From NCBI RefSeq assembly GCF_002532045.1, contig NZ_NWTG01000001.1, forward strand, positions 310,001 through 374,000: DNA of 64,000 bases. The letters run 5' to 3'. Numbering within the stretch: position 1 is the first letter of the stretch; every line of letters starts with the position of its first letter. This DNA is from Bradyrhizobium sp. C9. GTDB taxonomy: Bacteria; Pseudomonadota; Alphaproteobacteria; Rhizobiales; Xanthobacteraceae. Shown here piece after piece: positions 17,320 through 25,520 of the stretch. Under the pieces are notes generated by a model. The model was not told the DNA's origin, did not search any database, and worked only from the letters and a program-made list of their open reading frames with translations. Made by a program: the position numbers and the translations under genes.

Positions 17320-17994
17320 ATGCGGATGAACCTCGGAGCATTGCTGTTGCCGCTGCTGGTGCTGACCGGGTTCGGCAGTGCCGCCGCGCAATCTTCCGGC
17401 AATCAACCAAGGGCAAGCGCCATGGATACGGACGTCGCAACGATCAAGCAGGCACTCGCCGGAAACTGGGAGAGCATCGCGCCCGAAATCCGGCCGAGCA
17501 AGAATCCGGACGGCTCGATCAAGCCGCTCTATCTCAAGCGCGCTTTCACTTATCAGTCCTCCGACCGGTTCGAGCTCGTGGTGATCAACTCGGCCGATCC
17601 GTACGGCAAGGTGCCGCTGGCGCGGATCAGGATCGTCGGGCACATGCAGTGGCAGGGCGCGCATCCGATCGCAGCGGGCGCGCAGAAGGTCGATTTCGTC
17701 GCCGACGAGGCCTACGAGGTCACGCCGTTGGCGCAGGGCTTTGTCGATGTCCTCAACAAGGTTGCTGCTGCCGGCTACGCGCCCTGGGCGGTCGATGCGC
17801 CGCAGAGCATCTTCGGTAAGTCCTTCGTGCCGTTTGCGCTGAAGGAAGGCACCAACTTCATGGAATTCGACCTGGTCTATCTCAGGGGCGACTTGTTGTT
17901 CTGGGGCGCCCGCAATGTCGACGGCCGCGGCTTCGACACCGAGCAGAACAGGCCGACCAATCTGCAGATCCCGCTGGTCCGCAAGCAATCCTGA
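17320..17994 (+). CDS. Secreted protein, possible APCDDC domain
   Basis: A 224-residue protein from ATG 17320 with an N-terminal signal peptide (MRMNLGALLLPLLVLTGFGSAAAQ). I do not recognise it with certainty. The mature part, LAGNWESIAPEIRPS...LKRAFTYQSSDRFELVVINSADPYGKVPLARIRIVG, resembles the APCDDC domain of animal APCDD1 and its bacterial relatives: a W-E-S-x-x-x-E-x-R-P opening, then an LxRxFxF strand, then a DPxxxxPL turn. The cysteines of the animal domain are absent. It is likely periplasmic and perhaps binds a lipid or other hydrophobic ligand (inference). It is divergent from LysR and followed 35 bases later by a SnoaL-like gene. Confidence 0.6.
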   Translation: MRMNLGALLLPLLVLTGFGSAAAQSSGNQPRASAMDTDVATIKQALAGNWESIAPEIRPSKNPDGSIKPLYLKRAFTYQSSDRFELVVINSADPYGKVPLARIRIVGHMQWQGAHPIAAGAQKVDFVADEAYEVTPLAQGFVDVLNKVAAAGYAPWAVDAPQSIFGKSFVPFALKEGTNFMEFDLVYLRGDLLFWGARNVDGRGFDTEQNRPTNLQIPLVRKQS

Positions 17995-18029
17995 TCGAGT
18001 GACCCTGATATCGTCAAGGGAACGAAGCC

Positions 18030-18431
18030 ATGAACGCGTCGAACCAGAATCGCCGCGTGCAGTTCGAATTGGACGCGTTCGAAACCCTGTTCAACAAGCG
18101 CGATTATGCCGCCGCCGAGCGGCTCTGGTCGCCGCGCTACATCCAGCACAGCGCCCACATTGCGCCCGGCCGAGACGGGCTGTTCGATCTCGTCAAGGGC
18201 TTGCCCGCGACGCTGTGCTATGAGAACCATGTCGGCGCGGCGAGCGGCGATTACGTCATTCTGCACGGCCGGTTCAGCGGTCATGGTCTCCCGGCGGCAT
18301 GGGTCGTCGCCGACATCGTGCGCATGGAGGGCGACGTGCTCGCTGAGCACTGGGACGTCATCCAGGATGAGGCGACGCGCGAACAGTCGCGCTGCGGACT
18401 GCCGATGTTTGGTGATCGCTTTCCCGGCTGA
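18030..18431 (+). CDS. SnoaL-like NTF2-fold protein
   Basis: A 133-residue small protein with the NTF2/SnoaL fold pattern: FELDAFETLFNKRDYAAAERLWSPRYIQHSAHIAPGRDGL, then YVILHGRFSGHGLPAAWVVADIVRMEGDVLAEHWDVIQDE. This pattern is common in predicted SnoaL-like polyketide-cyclase or steroid-isomerase-type proteins that are single-domain and cofactor-free. The ATG at 18030 has AAGGGA upstream. It follows the secreted protein after 35 bases and precedes a VOC gene by 41, probably one transcript, possibly under the divergent LysR. Confidence 0.8.
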   Translation: MNASNQNRRVQFELDAFETLFNKRDYAAAERLWSPRYIQHSAHIAPGRDGLFDLVKGLPATLCYENHVGAASGDYVILHGRFSGHGLPAAWVVADIVRMEGDVLAEHWDVIQDEATREQSRCGLPMFGDRFPG

Positions 18432-18472
18432 GCCGGTCCAGCGAGCGCGCACGGCGGCGGGGGAGGCCGGAC

Positions 18473-19165
18473 ATGCAACTCGCGAAGAACGTGATCGACG
18501 TTGGCCTTTCCACCAACAATCTGGAGCCGATGCTGCGGTTCTGGCAGCAGGACGCCGGTGTTCGCTTCGACCACATGTTGCCGATCCGGCGTGGGCAGAA
18601 GCAGTACCGGCACGACGCGCATGGTTCGGTGATCAAGCTCAACCATCATGTCGAGCCGCTGCCGGATGCGGCGCCGAGCGGCTATCGCGAGCTGATCGTT
18701 GCGCGCGACGGCGTTGCCGCACCGCAGCGCATGACCGATCCCGACGGCAACAGCGTTTGCCTGGTGGCGCCTGGACATGACGGCATCACCCAAATTGCGG
18801 TTTCCATGGCGGTGCGCGACCTTGCCGCGCATCGCAAATTCTACGGCGAGATTCTCGGCTTCGCCGAGCAATCCTGGTCGGGCGGTCCGGCGTTTCGCCT
18901 CGGCGAGAGCCTGATCCTGCTCGCCGAAGATCGTGCCGCGACCGTCGATCCGGTTCGGGGCGCGCGCGGCTGGCGCTACATCACGCTGCAAGTCGCCGAC
19001 ATCGACGCTGTGCACGACGATCTGCGCACCAAGGGCGTCCGCGAAGGCCTTGCACCGGTCACGCTCGGCGAGGTCGCGCGGATTTCCATGATCCTCGATC
19101 CCGACGGCAACTGGATCGAACTGTCTCGCCGCGCATCGATCGTCGGCAGCCTGTCCGACCACTAG
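18473..19165 (+). CDS. VOC-family protein with two glyoxalase-like modules
   Basis: A 230-residue protein of the vicinal-oxygen-chelate fold. ATG 18473 has an excellent GGGGGAGG upstream. Two modules are seen: residues 1-100 (VIDVGLSTNNLEPMLRFWQQ ... MTDPDGNSVCLVAP) and 105-225 (ITQIAVSMAVRDLAAHRKFYGEILGFAEQSW ... MILDPDGNWIELSRR). Each ends in the usual DPDGN-x3-L strand. The fold includes dioxygenases, glyoxalases and resistance proteins. Metal ligands are not clear in module one. Function unknown. Confidence 0.85.
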   Translation: MQLAKNVIDVGLSTNNLEPMLRFWQQDAGVRFDHMLPIRRGQKQYRHDAHGSVIKLNHHVEPLPDAAPSGYRELIVARDGVAAPQRMTDPDGNSVCLVAPGHDGITQIAVSMAVRDLAAHRKFYGEILGFAEQSWSGGPAFRLGESLILLAEDRAATVDPVRGARGWRYITLQVADIDAVHDDLRTKGVREGLAPVTLGEVARISMILDPDGNWIELSRRASIVGSLSDH

Positions 19166-19318
19166 GCCCGTGCGCATGCCGCATTACTGAGGCCGGGCAT
19201 GCCCAACTTCACGTGGTTCCGTTAACCTCCTGCGCCCAGCTCCCACCCCAGATTTCCTGCCAGCCGGAGGGCGCCGATGATATGGTAGCGCATACAGCTC
19301 CATCTTGATGATCGCTTC

Positions 19319-20371
19319 ATGCAGTCGATTTTCAGGCCGCGGCGGGTTGATCGATTTCCACGAGCGGCTATCGGCTCGGCTTGCCTGCTGCTGTTCGTCC
19401 GCCTGGCATGCGCCGAGCCCGTCGGCAATCCAGCGGTGGCGCCGGCCGCACGAGACGCAGCGCCAGCGCAAACTGAAACATCCCGTCCGAATCCGAATAG
19501 CGGAGAGAACAACGGTCACGCCGATCGGTCGGCGCCTGACCATCAATCCTCATCCGCTCCGTCTCCGGCGCCAACACCATCGCCTCCGAAGCTCGGCGAG
19601 CCGCAGCAATACTGCAAGGCGCTGGAGCAGGCTGCCTTGGAGAACGGCCTGCCGCCGGATTTCTTCGTCCGGCTGATCTGGCAGGAAAGCAATTTCGATC
19701 CCGGTTCGGTCAGTCCGGCCGGCGCCCAGGGGATCGCCCAATTCATGCCGGGCACCGCGCGCTGGCGCGGCCTCGCGGACCCGTTCGAGCCGTTGCCGGC
19801 GTTGCAGGAATCCGCCCGCTGGCTCCGCGAACTGCGCGCGCAGTTCGGCAACCTCGGCCTTGCGGCGGCTGCCTATAATGGCGGCCCGCGGCGCGTCCAG
19901 GATTGGTTGGCTGGGCGTGGCAACCTGCCGGGCGAAACACGCGCTTATGTGAGGATCATTACCGGCAAGTCTGCCGAGGAATGGGCGCAGGGTTCGGTCG
20001 AGGACAGAGTCCACACGGACGCCGCCATGGCCTGCGATGACATCGTGCGCGGCATGCTGATCAGGGCGCTGCCTGCGGCCCCAATAGAGTCCGTGACAAT
20101 TGCACAGCAAGCGGCGTGGGGACCTTGGGGCCTCCAATTGGCCGGCGGTCCGTCGCAATCCAGGGTTCTCGCCGATTACCAGCAGCTCCAGAAACGCTTC
20201 GCGCCCGTGCTGGGCGATCGCGCGCCGCTCATTCTGAGATCGCATATGGCCGGGCCAGGTTCGGCGACCTGGTATCTGCTCCGGGTCGCCGAGACGACCC
20301 GTGAGCGAGCCAACCAGCTTTGCGCGCGACTTGAGGCAATCGGCGGGCGCTGCCTCGTGTTTCGAAACTAG
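19319..20371 (+). CDS. Lytic transglycosylase with C-terminal SPOR-like region
   Basis: A 350-residue exported murein hydrolase. A signal peptide (hydrophobic stretch AIGSACLLLFVRLACA) is followed by a Pro/Ser-rich linker to residue about 85. The SLT domain has the catalytic Glu in RLIWQESNFDPGSVSPAGAQGIAQFMPGTARWRG and the AAAYNGGPRRVQDWL block. The last 70 residues (ADYQQLQKRFAPVLGD...WYLLRVAETTRERANQLCARLEAIGGRCLVFRN) look like a SPOR domain, which binds denuded peptidoglycan at the division site. It likely cleaves glycan strands to 1,6-anhydro ends during growth or division. The start has no strong ribosome-binding site. Confidence 0.88.
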   Translation: MQSIFRPRRVDRFPRAAIGSACLLLFVRLACAEPVGNPAVAPAARDAAPAQTETSRPNPNSGENNGHADRSAPDHQSSSAPSPAPTPSPPKLGEPQQYCKALEQAALENGLPPDFFVRLIWQESNFDPGSVSPAGAQGIAQFMPGTARWRGLADPFEPLPALQESARWLRELRAQFGNLGLAAAAYNGGPRRVQDWLAGRGNLPGETRAYVRIITGKSAEEWAQGSVEDRVHTDAAMACDDIVRGMLIRALPAAPIESVTIAQQAAWGPWGLQLAGGPSQSRVLADYQQLQKRFAPVLGDRAPLILRSHMAGPGSATWYLLRVAETTRERANQLCARLEAIGGRCLVFRN

Positions 20372-20853
20372 TGATGGCAGCTGCCCAGGCTCTCGAGTGC
20401 TGGCGCGCTGAAATCACCCGGCAGCGCAGCACTTTGCGTCAGGAGGTCCGGATTTGCTACTCAACAATGACATCGATTCAAGGAACCGCTCACGCGCTCG
20501 CTCGGGCGGCGCGCCTATCGTCTTCCGGCAACGACCTCGAACGCTTGAAGTGCGGGAGATAAATCCCGGAACCGGCAATTGCACCTTGCATAGCTGAGAT
20601 AAGTGTATACTTGTTGTGTATCGACTGGCCTTGAGCCTTGTAGATCGGTCCCAGAGGACCCTTTTCCAAAGACATCGTCGGATGAAAGGGACAGCGCGTG
20701 CTATCAGCACTGCGGCTGAAGCTTTCGTCACCTTGTTGATCGGCTGCCGTTTCACGGATGTACTGGAATGGCAGTGCGGCCCGCTCTGTCACCGATAGAG
20801 CGGGCATTCGTATTTGTGCGCTTGACGTGTCTTCTACCGCGAGAGGTGATCCG
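20372..20853. other. Gap before rpsU, no gene seen
   Basis: About 480 bases between the transglycosylase and the bS21 gene. I see no convincing coding sequence on either strand. Its only strong structure is the hairpin at 20779-20805. The region presumably contains the rpsU promoter and a long 5' leader. Confidence 0.5.
20779..20805 (+). terminator. 9-bp GC hairpin upstream of rpsU
   Basis: GCCCGCTCT (20779-20787) and AGAGCGGGC (20797-20805) form a perfect 9-bp stem with a 9-base loop, followed by ATTCGTATTT. It lies 48 bases before the TTG start of the bS21 gene. It may terminate an upstream leader transcript or be a regulatory hairpin in the rpsU 5' UTR; the T run is weak. Confidence 0.5.
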
Positions 20854-21150
20854 TTGCAGGTTCTTGTCAGGGACAACAATATCGACCAGGCACTGCGCGT
20901 TCTAAAGAAGAAGATGCAGCGCGAAGGCGTCTTCAGAGAGATGAAGCGCCGCCGCTCGTTCGAAAAGCCATCGGAAAGAAAGGTTCGGGAGAAGGCCGAG
21001 GCCGCGCGGCGAGCCCGCAAGCTTGCCCGCAAGCAGGCGATACGGGACGGATTGATTGCGGCTCCGCCGAGGAAGCCCAAAGTGCTGGCGCCGAAATTCC
21101 CGGCACAAGGTCAATTGCCACCGCGAACCAGCGGCCCACGAGAGAGTTAG
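20854..21150 (+). CDS. rpsU: Ribosomal protein bS21
   Basis: A 98-residue small-subunit ribosomal protein: [60 protein letters not shown], the full bS21 core with its basic tail. The start is TTG at 20854, fixed by AGAGG seven bases upstream and by where similarity begins; no ATG or GTG is available. The C-terminal extension after residue 70 (Pro- and Lys-rich) is longer than in enterobacterial S21 (71 residues) but usual in this group. Bradyrhizobium-type genomes often carry several rpsU copies; this divergent sequence (RRRSFEKPS rather than the usual pattern) suggests a paralogue. Confidence 0.9.
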   Translation: MQVLVRDNNIDQALRVLKKKMQREGVFREMKRRRSFEKPSERKVREKAEAARRARKLARKQAIRDGLIAAPPRKPKVLAPKFPAQGQLPPRTSGPRES

Positions 21151-21641
21151 TCCTCCGTACCGCAATCCTGTTCGAGGGAGCGTGCAAGATGAAGCAGCGA
21201 CCTTATCGAGGCGATGGATGTCTCCAGGAACGCATCTCTGACGAACTCTGTCGTCGGCGGGCCGAAGACCGGGATGTTCGATCGAAGGACGAGAAGCGAC
21301 GGCAGCGTGCGCAGAACCTCGCCGGTACGGCCATCAACGCGATGGCGGACCATTCGGCCAGCCGGATCGATCAGTCTGCCCGCAAGCATGATCTGGTGGA
21401 CGGTCCCAGAGAATTTCGCTCGTTTCGCCGGGATCATTGACAAGACGGGCGTGCGGCCGTTTGCCGTCACTGCGAAACGGATTGGCTTGCGACGGGAGTC
21501 CTGGTCGGTACCGGCGGGATCGCGGAAGTGCGATCACTGATGTGCCCGACGGCGCAAGCCCTCGCAGCAGGAGCAAGGCTCGGACAGATCGTGTCGCGAG
21601 AATGCGGGAGTGCGACTCACAAGTTGGCGCGACAAACTCAG
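21151..21641. other. Gap after rpsU, no confident gene
   Basis: About 490 bases. A leftward open frame of 107 codons (21147-21470) and two rightward ones of about 80-110 codons overlap each other here. None shows a recognisable family or a good ribosome-binding site, so I leave them uncalled. The leftward frame has the more protein-like composition. Confidence 0.4.
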
Positions 21642-21765
21642 CGTCGTCCCGGCGAAGGCCGGGACCCATAACCACCGAAGGTGATTGTTACGCGACGCTG
21701 TGGCCACAGCTTTCCTCACCAACCCAATCCTGTGGTTATGGGTCCCGGCCTTCGCCGGGACGACG
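21642..21765. repeat. Large foldback repeat, unit 1
   Basis: Arm 21642-21676 is the inverted copy of 21732-21765, about 34 bases with near-perfect pairing, including GGCGAAGGCCGGGACC against GGTCCCGGCCTTCGCC. The spacer is about 55 bases. It belongs to a repeat family abundant in Bradyrhizobium intergenic DNA. Unit 2 follows after 32 bases. Confidence 0.85.
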
Positions 21766-21797
21766 GTTGAGGATGTAGGTGGCGCCACACATTCACT

Positions 21798-21918
21798 GTC
21801 GTCCTGGCGAAAGCCAGGACCCATTACCCCAAATGCGCATTGTTGCGCGACGCCGGGGCCAGGATCTCGTTCACGATCAAATGCGGTGGTTATGGGCCCT
21901 GGCTTTCGCCAGGACGAC
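21798..21918. repeat. Large foldback repeat, unit 2
   Basis: Arms 21798-21830 and 21886-21918 are inverted copies. The core is GGCGAAAGCCAGGACC against GGCCCTGGCTTTCGCC. Relative to unit 1 the sequence differs at positions that change on both arms together (GAAGGCCGGG to GAAAGCCAGG), so pairing is kept. The outer edge lies 34 bases past the acyl-CoA dehydrogenase stop and may end its transcript. Confidence 0.85.
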
Positions 21919-21952
21919 CACGATGAGTTCTGCCCGGGCGAGATTGCGAGGC

Positions 21953-23731
21953 CTACCCCGCCAGCACCGCGTCCGCACCGGTCACCGCCTCGGCGCTCTC
22001 CGTCACCGTCTTTTCCAGCGACGGCGCCTGCACCGAGATGTTCTCGGCGAAGAAGCGCGCCAGTGCGACGTAGCGCTGCAGCTCGGCTTCGCCGTTGGCC
22101 TTCGCGGCCAGCGCCTCGCTGGCAAGCATGCAGCCGCCGAGCGTGGCGCCGAACAGCCGCAAATAGGGCGTTGCGCCGGCCAGCGCCTCGTTCGGCGCGG
22201 AGGCCAGCCGCTCGAGCAGCCATTTGCTGGTGCGCTCCAGCGCGGCATGGGCATCGCGGAGCTTGGCGCCGGCGGTGCCGAATGCCGGATCGTTGGAGGT
22301 CTCGACCTGCTTGATGGTGGCGGCGAGTTCGTCGAGCAGCGCCCACACCGAAGCGCCGCCATTGGCGCCGAGCTTGCGGGTGACGAGGTCGATCGACTGG
22401 ATGCCGTTGGTGCCCTCATAGATCGAGGTGATGCGAGCATCGCGGTAATGCTGCGCGGCGCCGGTCTCCTCGATGAAGCCCATGCCGCCATGCACCTGCA
22501 CGCCGAGATAGGCGACCTCGTTGCCGATGTCGGTGGAGAACGCCTTGGCGATCGGGGTCAGCAATGCGCCGCGCGCCGCAGCGTCGGCGCGGACCTTGGC
22601 GTCCTTGGCACGCACCGAGACGTCGAGCGCGACCGCGGTGGCGTAGCAGATCGTGCGCGCCGCCGCCGTCATGCTGCGCATCTGCATCAGCATGCGCTTG
22701 ACGTCGGGATGCACGATGATCGGATCCATGCCGTCGCCCTTGTGGCCGACCGCCTTGCCCTGGCGGCGCTCCTGCGCATAGGCCAGCGCCTGCTGATAGG
22801 CGCGGTCGGCAATGCCGACACCTTCGAGGCCGACGCCGAGCCGCGCCTGGTTCATCATCGTGAACATGCAGCGCATGCCCGCGTTTTCCTCGCCGATCAG
22901 AAAGCCGATCGCGCCGCCCTTGTCGCCCATGGTCATGGTGCAGGTCGGTGAGGCGTGCATGCCGAGCTTGTGCTCGACGCCGGAGGCATGGATGTCGTTG
23001 CGCGCGCCGAGCGAGCCGTCGGCATTGACCATGAATTTCGGAACCAGGAACAGCGAGATGCCCTTGGTGCCGGCGGGCGCATCGGGCAATCGCGCAAGCA
23101 CGAAATGCACGATGTTGTCGGTCATGTCGTGCTCGCCATAGGTGATGAAGATCTTGGTGCCCTTGATGCGGTAGGTGCCGTCGGGTGCGCGTTCGGCGCG
23201 GGTGCGCAGCGCACCGACGTCGGAACCGGCGTTGGGCTCGGTGAGCTGCATCGTGCCGGTCCATTCGCCGGTGACGAGCTTCTCGAGATAGACCTTCTTC
23301 AATTCGGTGCTGCCATGGGCATCGAGCGCCTCGATCGCGGACAGCGTCAGCAAGGGGCAGAGGCCGAAGGCGACGTTCGATGCGCTCCAGATCTCGGTGC
23401 AGGCGGCGTTGATCGCGAGCGGCAGGCCCTGGCCGCCGAACGCTTCCGGTCCCGACACCGCGTTCCACCCCGCGGCGGTCCAGCGCTGATAGGCGTCGGG
23501 CCAGCCGGGCGCGGTCGTCACCTTGCCGTTGTCGAGCTTGATGCCGTGCTCGTCGCCGACCTTGTTCAGCGGCGCCAGCACATCGGAGGCGAACTTGCCG
23601 GCTTCCTCCAGCACCGCAGCGGTGATGTCGCCGTCGAAATCGCCGTAATGGCCGGCCGCCACGGCGGCTGCGAGCCCCGCACCATGATTGAGGGACAGCA
23701 GGATATCGTTGATCGGCGCGCGGTAGGTCAT
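21953..23731 (-). CDS. Acyl-CoA dehydrogenase (long form with C-terminal domain)
   Basis: A 592-residue FAD-dependent dehydrogenase that introduces the alpha-beta double bond into an acyl-CoA. ATG 23731 (MTYRAPINDILLSL) has GGGAG seven bases upstream; the longer frame adds unrelated residues. The N-terminal helical domain is followed by the FAD/substrate block TGEWTGTMQLTEPNAGSDVGALRT, then KGTKIFITYGEHDM, LGVGLEGVGIADRAYQQALAYAQERRQG, and VHGGMGFIEETGAAQHYRDARITSIYEGTNGIQ, which includes the catalytic Glu region. The extra C-terminal helical domain (about 470-592) marks the ~600-residue subfamily. The electron acceptor would be ETF. It stands alone, with foldback repeats downstream. Confidence 0.92.
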   Translation of the reverse strand: MTYRAPINDILLSLNHGAGLAAAVAAGHYGDFDGDITAAVLEEAGKFASDVLAPLNKVGDEHGIKLDNGKVTTAPGWPDAYQRWTAAGWNAVSGPEAFGGQGLPLAINAACTEIWSASNVAFGLCPLLTLSAIEALDAHGSTELKKVYLEKLVTGEWTGTMQLTEPNAGSDVGALRTRAERAPDGTYRIKGTKIFITYGEHDMTDNIVHFVLARLPDAPAGTKGISLFLVPKFMVNADGSLGARNDIHASGVEHKLGMHASPTCTMTMGDKGGAIGFLIGEENAGMRCMFTMMNQARLGVGLEGVGIADRAYQQALAYAQERRQGKAVGHKGDGMDPIIVHPDVKRMLMQMRSMTAAARTICYATAVALDVSVRAKDAKVRADAAARGALLTPIAKAFSTDIGNEVAYLGVQVHGGMGFIEETGAAQHYRDARITSIYEGTNGIQSIDLVTRKLGANGGASVWALLDELAATIKQVETSNDPAFGTAGAKLRDAHAALERTSKWLLERLASAPNEALAGATPYLRLFGATLGGCMLASEALAAKANGEAELQRYVALARFFAENISVQAPSLEKTVTESAEAVTGADAVLAG

Positions 23732-23899
23732 GGCGTTACTCCCGACGAGGCGTTTGGAAATTGTCTTCCCATGAAACAAGCGGCCTCTCAACTGTCCGAG
23801 CGGACATCGCCCGGTCTGTTTCGGCCAGCGCAGCGTCGCCCTATAATGAGGGTGCCGGTATCAACTTGCGGCTTTCGTGCCTTTTCGCGCGCCGCCCTG

Positions 23900-23926
23900 T
23901 TGAAATGGCGGGACTCACCCTATAGA
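23900..23926 (+). promoter_or_regulatory. Possible promoter of tRNA-Gln
   Basis: TTGAAA (23900-23905) and TATAGA (23921-23926) are separated by 15 bases, within the range used by alphaproteobacterial vegetative sigma factors though on the short side. The predicted start point lies about 20 bases before the tRNA. Confidence 0.4.
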
Positions 23927-23952
23927 CCCGGCGTGGCCTTCGATCGGCGCGT

Positions 23953-24027
23953 TGGGGCGTAGCCAAGCGGTAAGGCAGCGGATTTTGATTCCGCCATTCG
24001 GAGGTTCGATCCCTCCCGCCCCAGCCA
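23953..24027 (+). tRNA. tRNA-Gln (TTG anticodon)
   Basis: A complete cloverleaf can be folded by eye. The acceptor TGGGGCG pairs with CGCCCCA, discriminator G is at 24024, and an encoded CCA is at 24025-24027. The anticodon stem GCGGA/TCCGC encloses the loop TTTTGAT, giving anticodon TTG at 23985-23987. The T-arm GGTTCGATCC is present. It reads CAA and, by wobble, CAG. The DNA just downstream is degraded, as often seen beside tRNA integration sites. Confidence 0.96.
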
Positions 24028-24341
24028 TCTATCGTGCCGCTAAGTACCTGAAAAAGCACATCTATGGGCAGAAACTGACCGGCTTCCGTGCGCTGACATC
24101 AGTCTCCGCCACGTGGGCGACATCCGGGATGAGAGCATTGAAAGTCTCTCGCTCGTCGCTGCAAGTTCCCATTCGGCGAGCCGTTGCTGGGGGAGGTCGA
24201 TTCGATCGCGCCTGCCGGCCGCGACGGTCCTTTTCGTCGACTGCCATCGGCTAGGAAAGCGCGGCGCGGCCAGCCGGTGCGAGGACCGGTCGCCTCTGCT
24301 ACCGTTCCGGGGTCGGCGGCGCGGCGTGCGAACGCCGGATC
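24028..24341. other. Gap after tRNA-Gln, nothing seen
   Basis: About 310 bases with no coding sequence I can support and no clear repeat. I looked for a second copy of the tRNA 3' end (possible att site) further right in the window and did not find one by eye. Confidence 0.4.
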
Positions 24342-24764
24342 TCAGGCATTTGCGGCGTTGTCGCGAATAACCTCGAACGGCAAGGACGGGACGTCGTATT
24401 CGGCGATGTCCAGCTTCCAGATGTGGTGGTCATCCGTGCCGCCGGCCGGCGCAAATCCGAGCTTCTTGTACAGGTCGCGCACCAACGCGTTCTTGGCGGT
24501 GGGCAGGTAGCTTCCCTCGAGCGTGTCGACGCCATTCAAACGGCAATGGCGGACGAGCTCGGCAATGATGGCTTCCTCGACCCGTCGCCCGAGCACCCGG
24601 CAGCTCATCAACCAGGTGTCGATGTCGTAGGTCGTGTCCTTCTTGCGCGCGATCACGACGCCGATGACCCCGTTGTCACCAAAGCGGTCGCGAAGCCTGA
24701 TCTGGAAGGTCAGGCAATCGGGCGAACGCGACATGGTCTCGACTTCGGAATGCGTGTAGACTCC
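24342..24764 (-). pseudogene. FkbH-like C-terminal fragment
   Basis: About 140 residues match only the C-terminal GNAT-type part of FkbH-like proteins (HAD-IIIC phosphatase plus acyltransferase, used to make glyceryl-ACP or related units). Seen: YTHSEVETMSRSPDCLTFQIRLRDRFGDNGVIGVV, then DIDTWLMSCRVLGRRVEEAIIAEL, then AKNALVRDLYKKLGF. The HAD domain and the linker before YT are missing: the frame continues upstream to 25091, but that part has no resemblance to FkbH. I therefore call it a truncated remnant, although expression of a shorter acyltransferase cannot be ruled out. Confidence 0.7.
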
Positions 24765-25148
24765 TTGATCTTCGGCCGTGCCATGCGGGACAAGGGCGAT
24801 GCTGGCTGGCAGGCGCATACCCTGTCGAGCCAGTTGCAGACTTGGCTTGCCGAAAGGCATCCCGGTCAGAAGGTACTCGTCGCCAACTTCGGCGTGAACG
24901 GAACGCTTCTGCGGGTTAGGGGCACATGAATCGTCGCAGTTCACCGAGAGCGCTCGCGTTGCGCGACGTGGCGTCAGCGCATCTCGTGTACCGCGCACGC
25001 AAGCTTGGCCGAATCGCCCGCGAACGCCCGGCAGAGCGCAGGCATTCGCGCATCGCATTGCGGGCAAGACAATTACAACGGGAAATACCATAAAACTGCA
25101 ATGGCGCGATGCTATCGTTCATCGCCTGCCACACGGTAGCTGCAGTGA

Positions 25149-25335
25149 ATGTCCGCAGTGCGTTCGCCTCACATGCATCGCTCATCTTATCAACGGCTTG
25201 TTGTGACGGCGATGGCGGCGATACTCCCATCTGCTGCGCACGCGGGTGATTTCACCATCGTCAACGTCTCGAACACGCCGCTGCGGCACCTCTACGTTTC
25301 GCCGGGCGGCGCAGGGCAATGGGGCCCGGATCAGC
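25149..25335 (+). pseudogene. N-terminal fragment of a small secreted protein
   Basis: A signal peptide (SYQRLVVTAMAAILPSAAHA, possible starts 25149 or 25173) is followed by GDFTIVNVSNTPLRHLYVSPGGAGQWGPDQ. This is the opening of a family of small exported proteins of unknown function, with a typical I-V-N-x-S..Y..SP...WG.D pattern. Similarity stops near 25335, where the frame runs into sequence that is clearly coding on the other strand. It appears truncated by a rearrangement. Confidence 0.55.
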
Positions 25336-25520
25336 CAGCGTCGCGCCCGCATAGCAGTCGAAGATCTGCCGCAGCGCGCCAGCGACGACAGTGTGCTGCC
25401 GCCGCCGTAGATGCCGGTTTGGGCCGCAGCCGGTTGCTGGGCTCCGATCATGGCGGCGGCCGACAACACGATCAGCGAGGTCGTGCCCAGCACGCGTTCG
25501 GCGAACGAGTTCGCCTTCAT
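25321..25520 (-). pseudogene. N-terminal fragment of a periplasmic binding-type protein
   Basis: ATG 25520 with GGGAAGG upstream starts a good signal peptide (MKANSFAERVLGTTSLIVLSAAAMIGAQ), followed by TGIYGGGSTLSSLA. The frame then breaks: LRQIFDCYAGATLADPGP continues in another frame, consistent with a small insertion in a GCGCGC stretch near 25375-25380. Sequence ends at about 25321, where it meets the opposing fragment. The GGGSTL motif resembles phosphate-binding PstS-like proteins. Two lesions (frameshift and truncation) make it a pseudogene. Confidence 0.6.

Noticed and set aside
21147..21470. Leftward 107-codon open frame after rpsU
   Set aside because: Composition is plausible but there is no ribosome-binding site or recognisable motif, and two rightward frames of similar quality overlap it.
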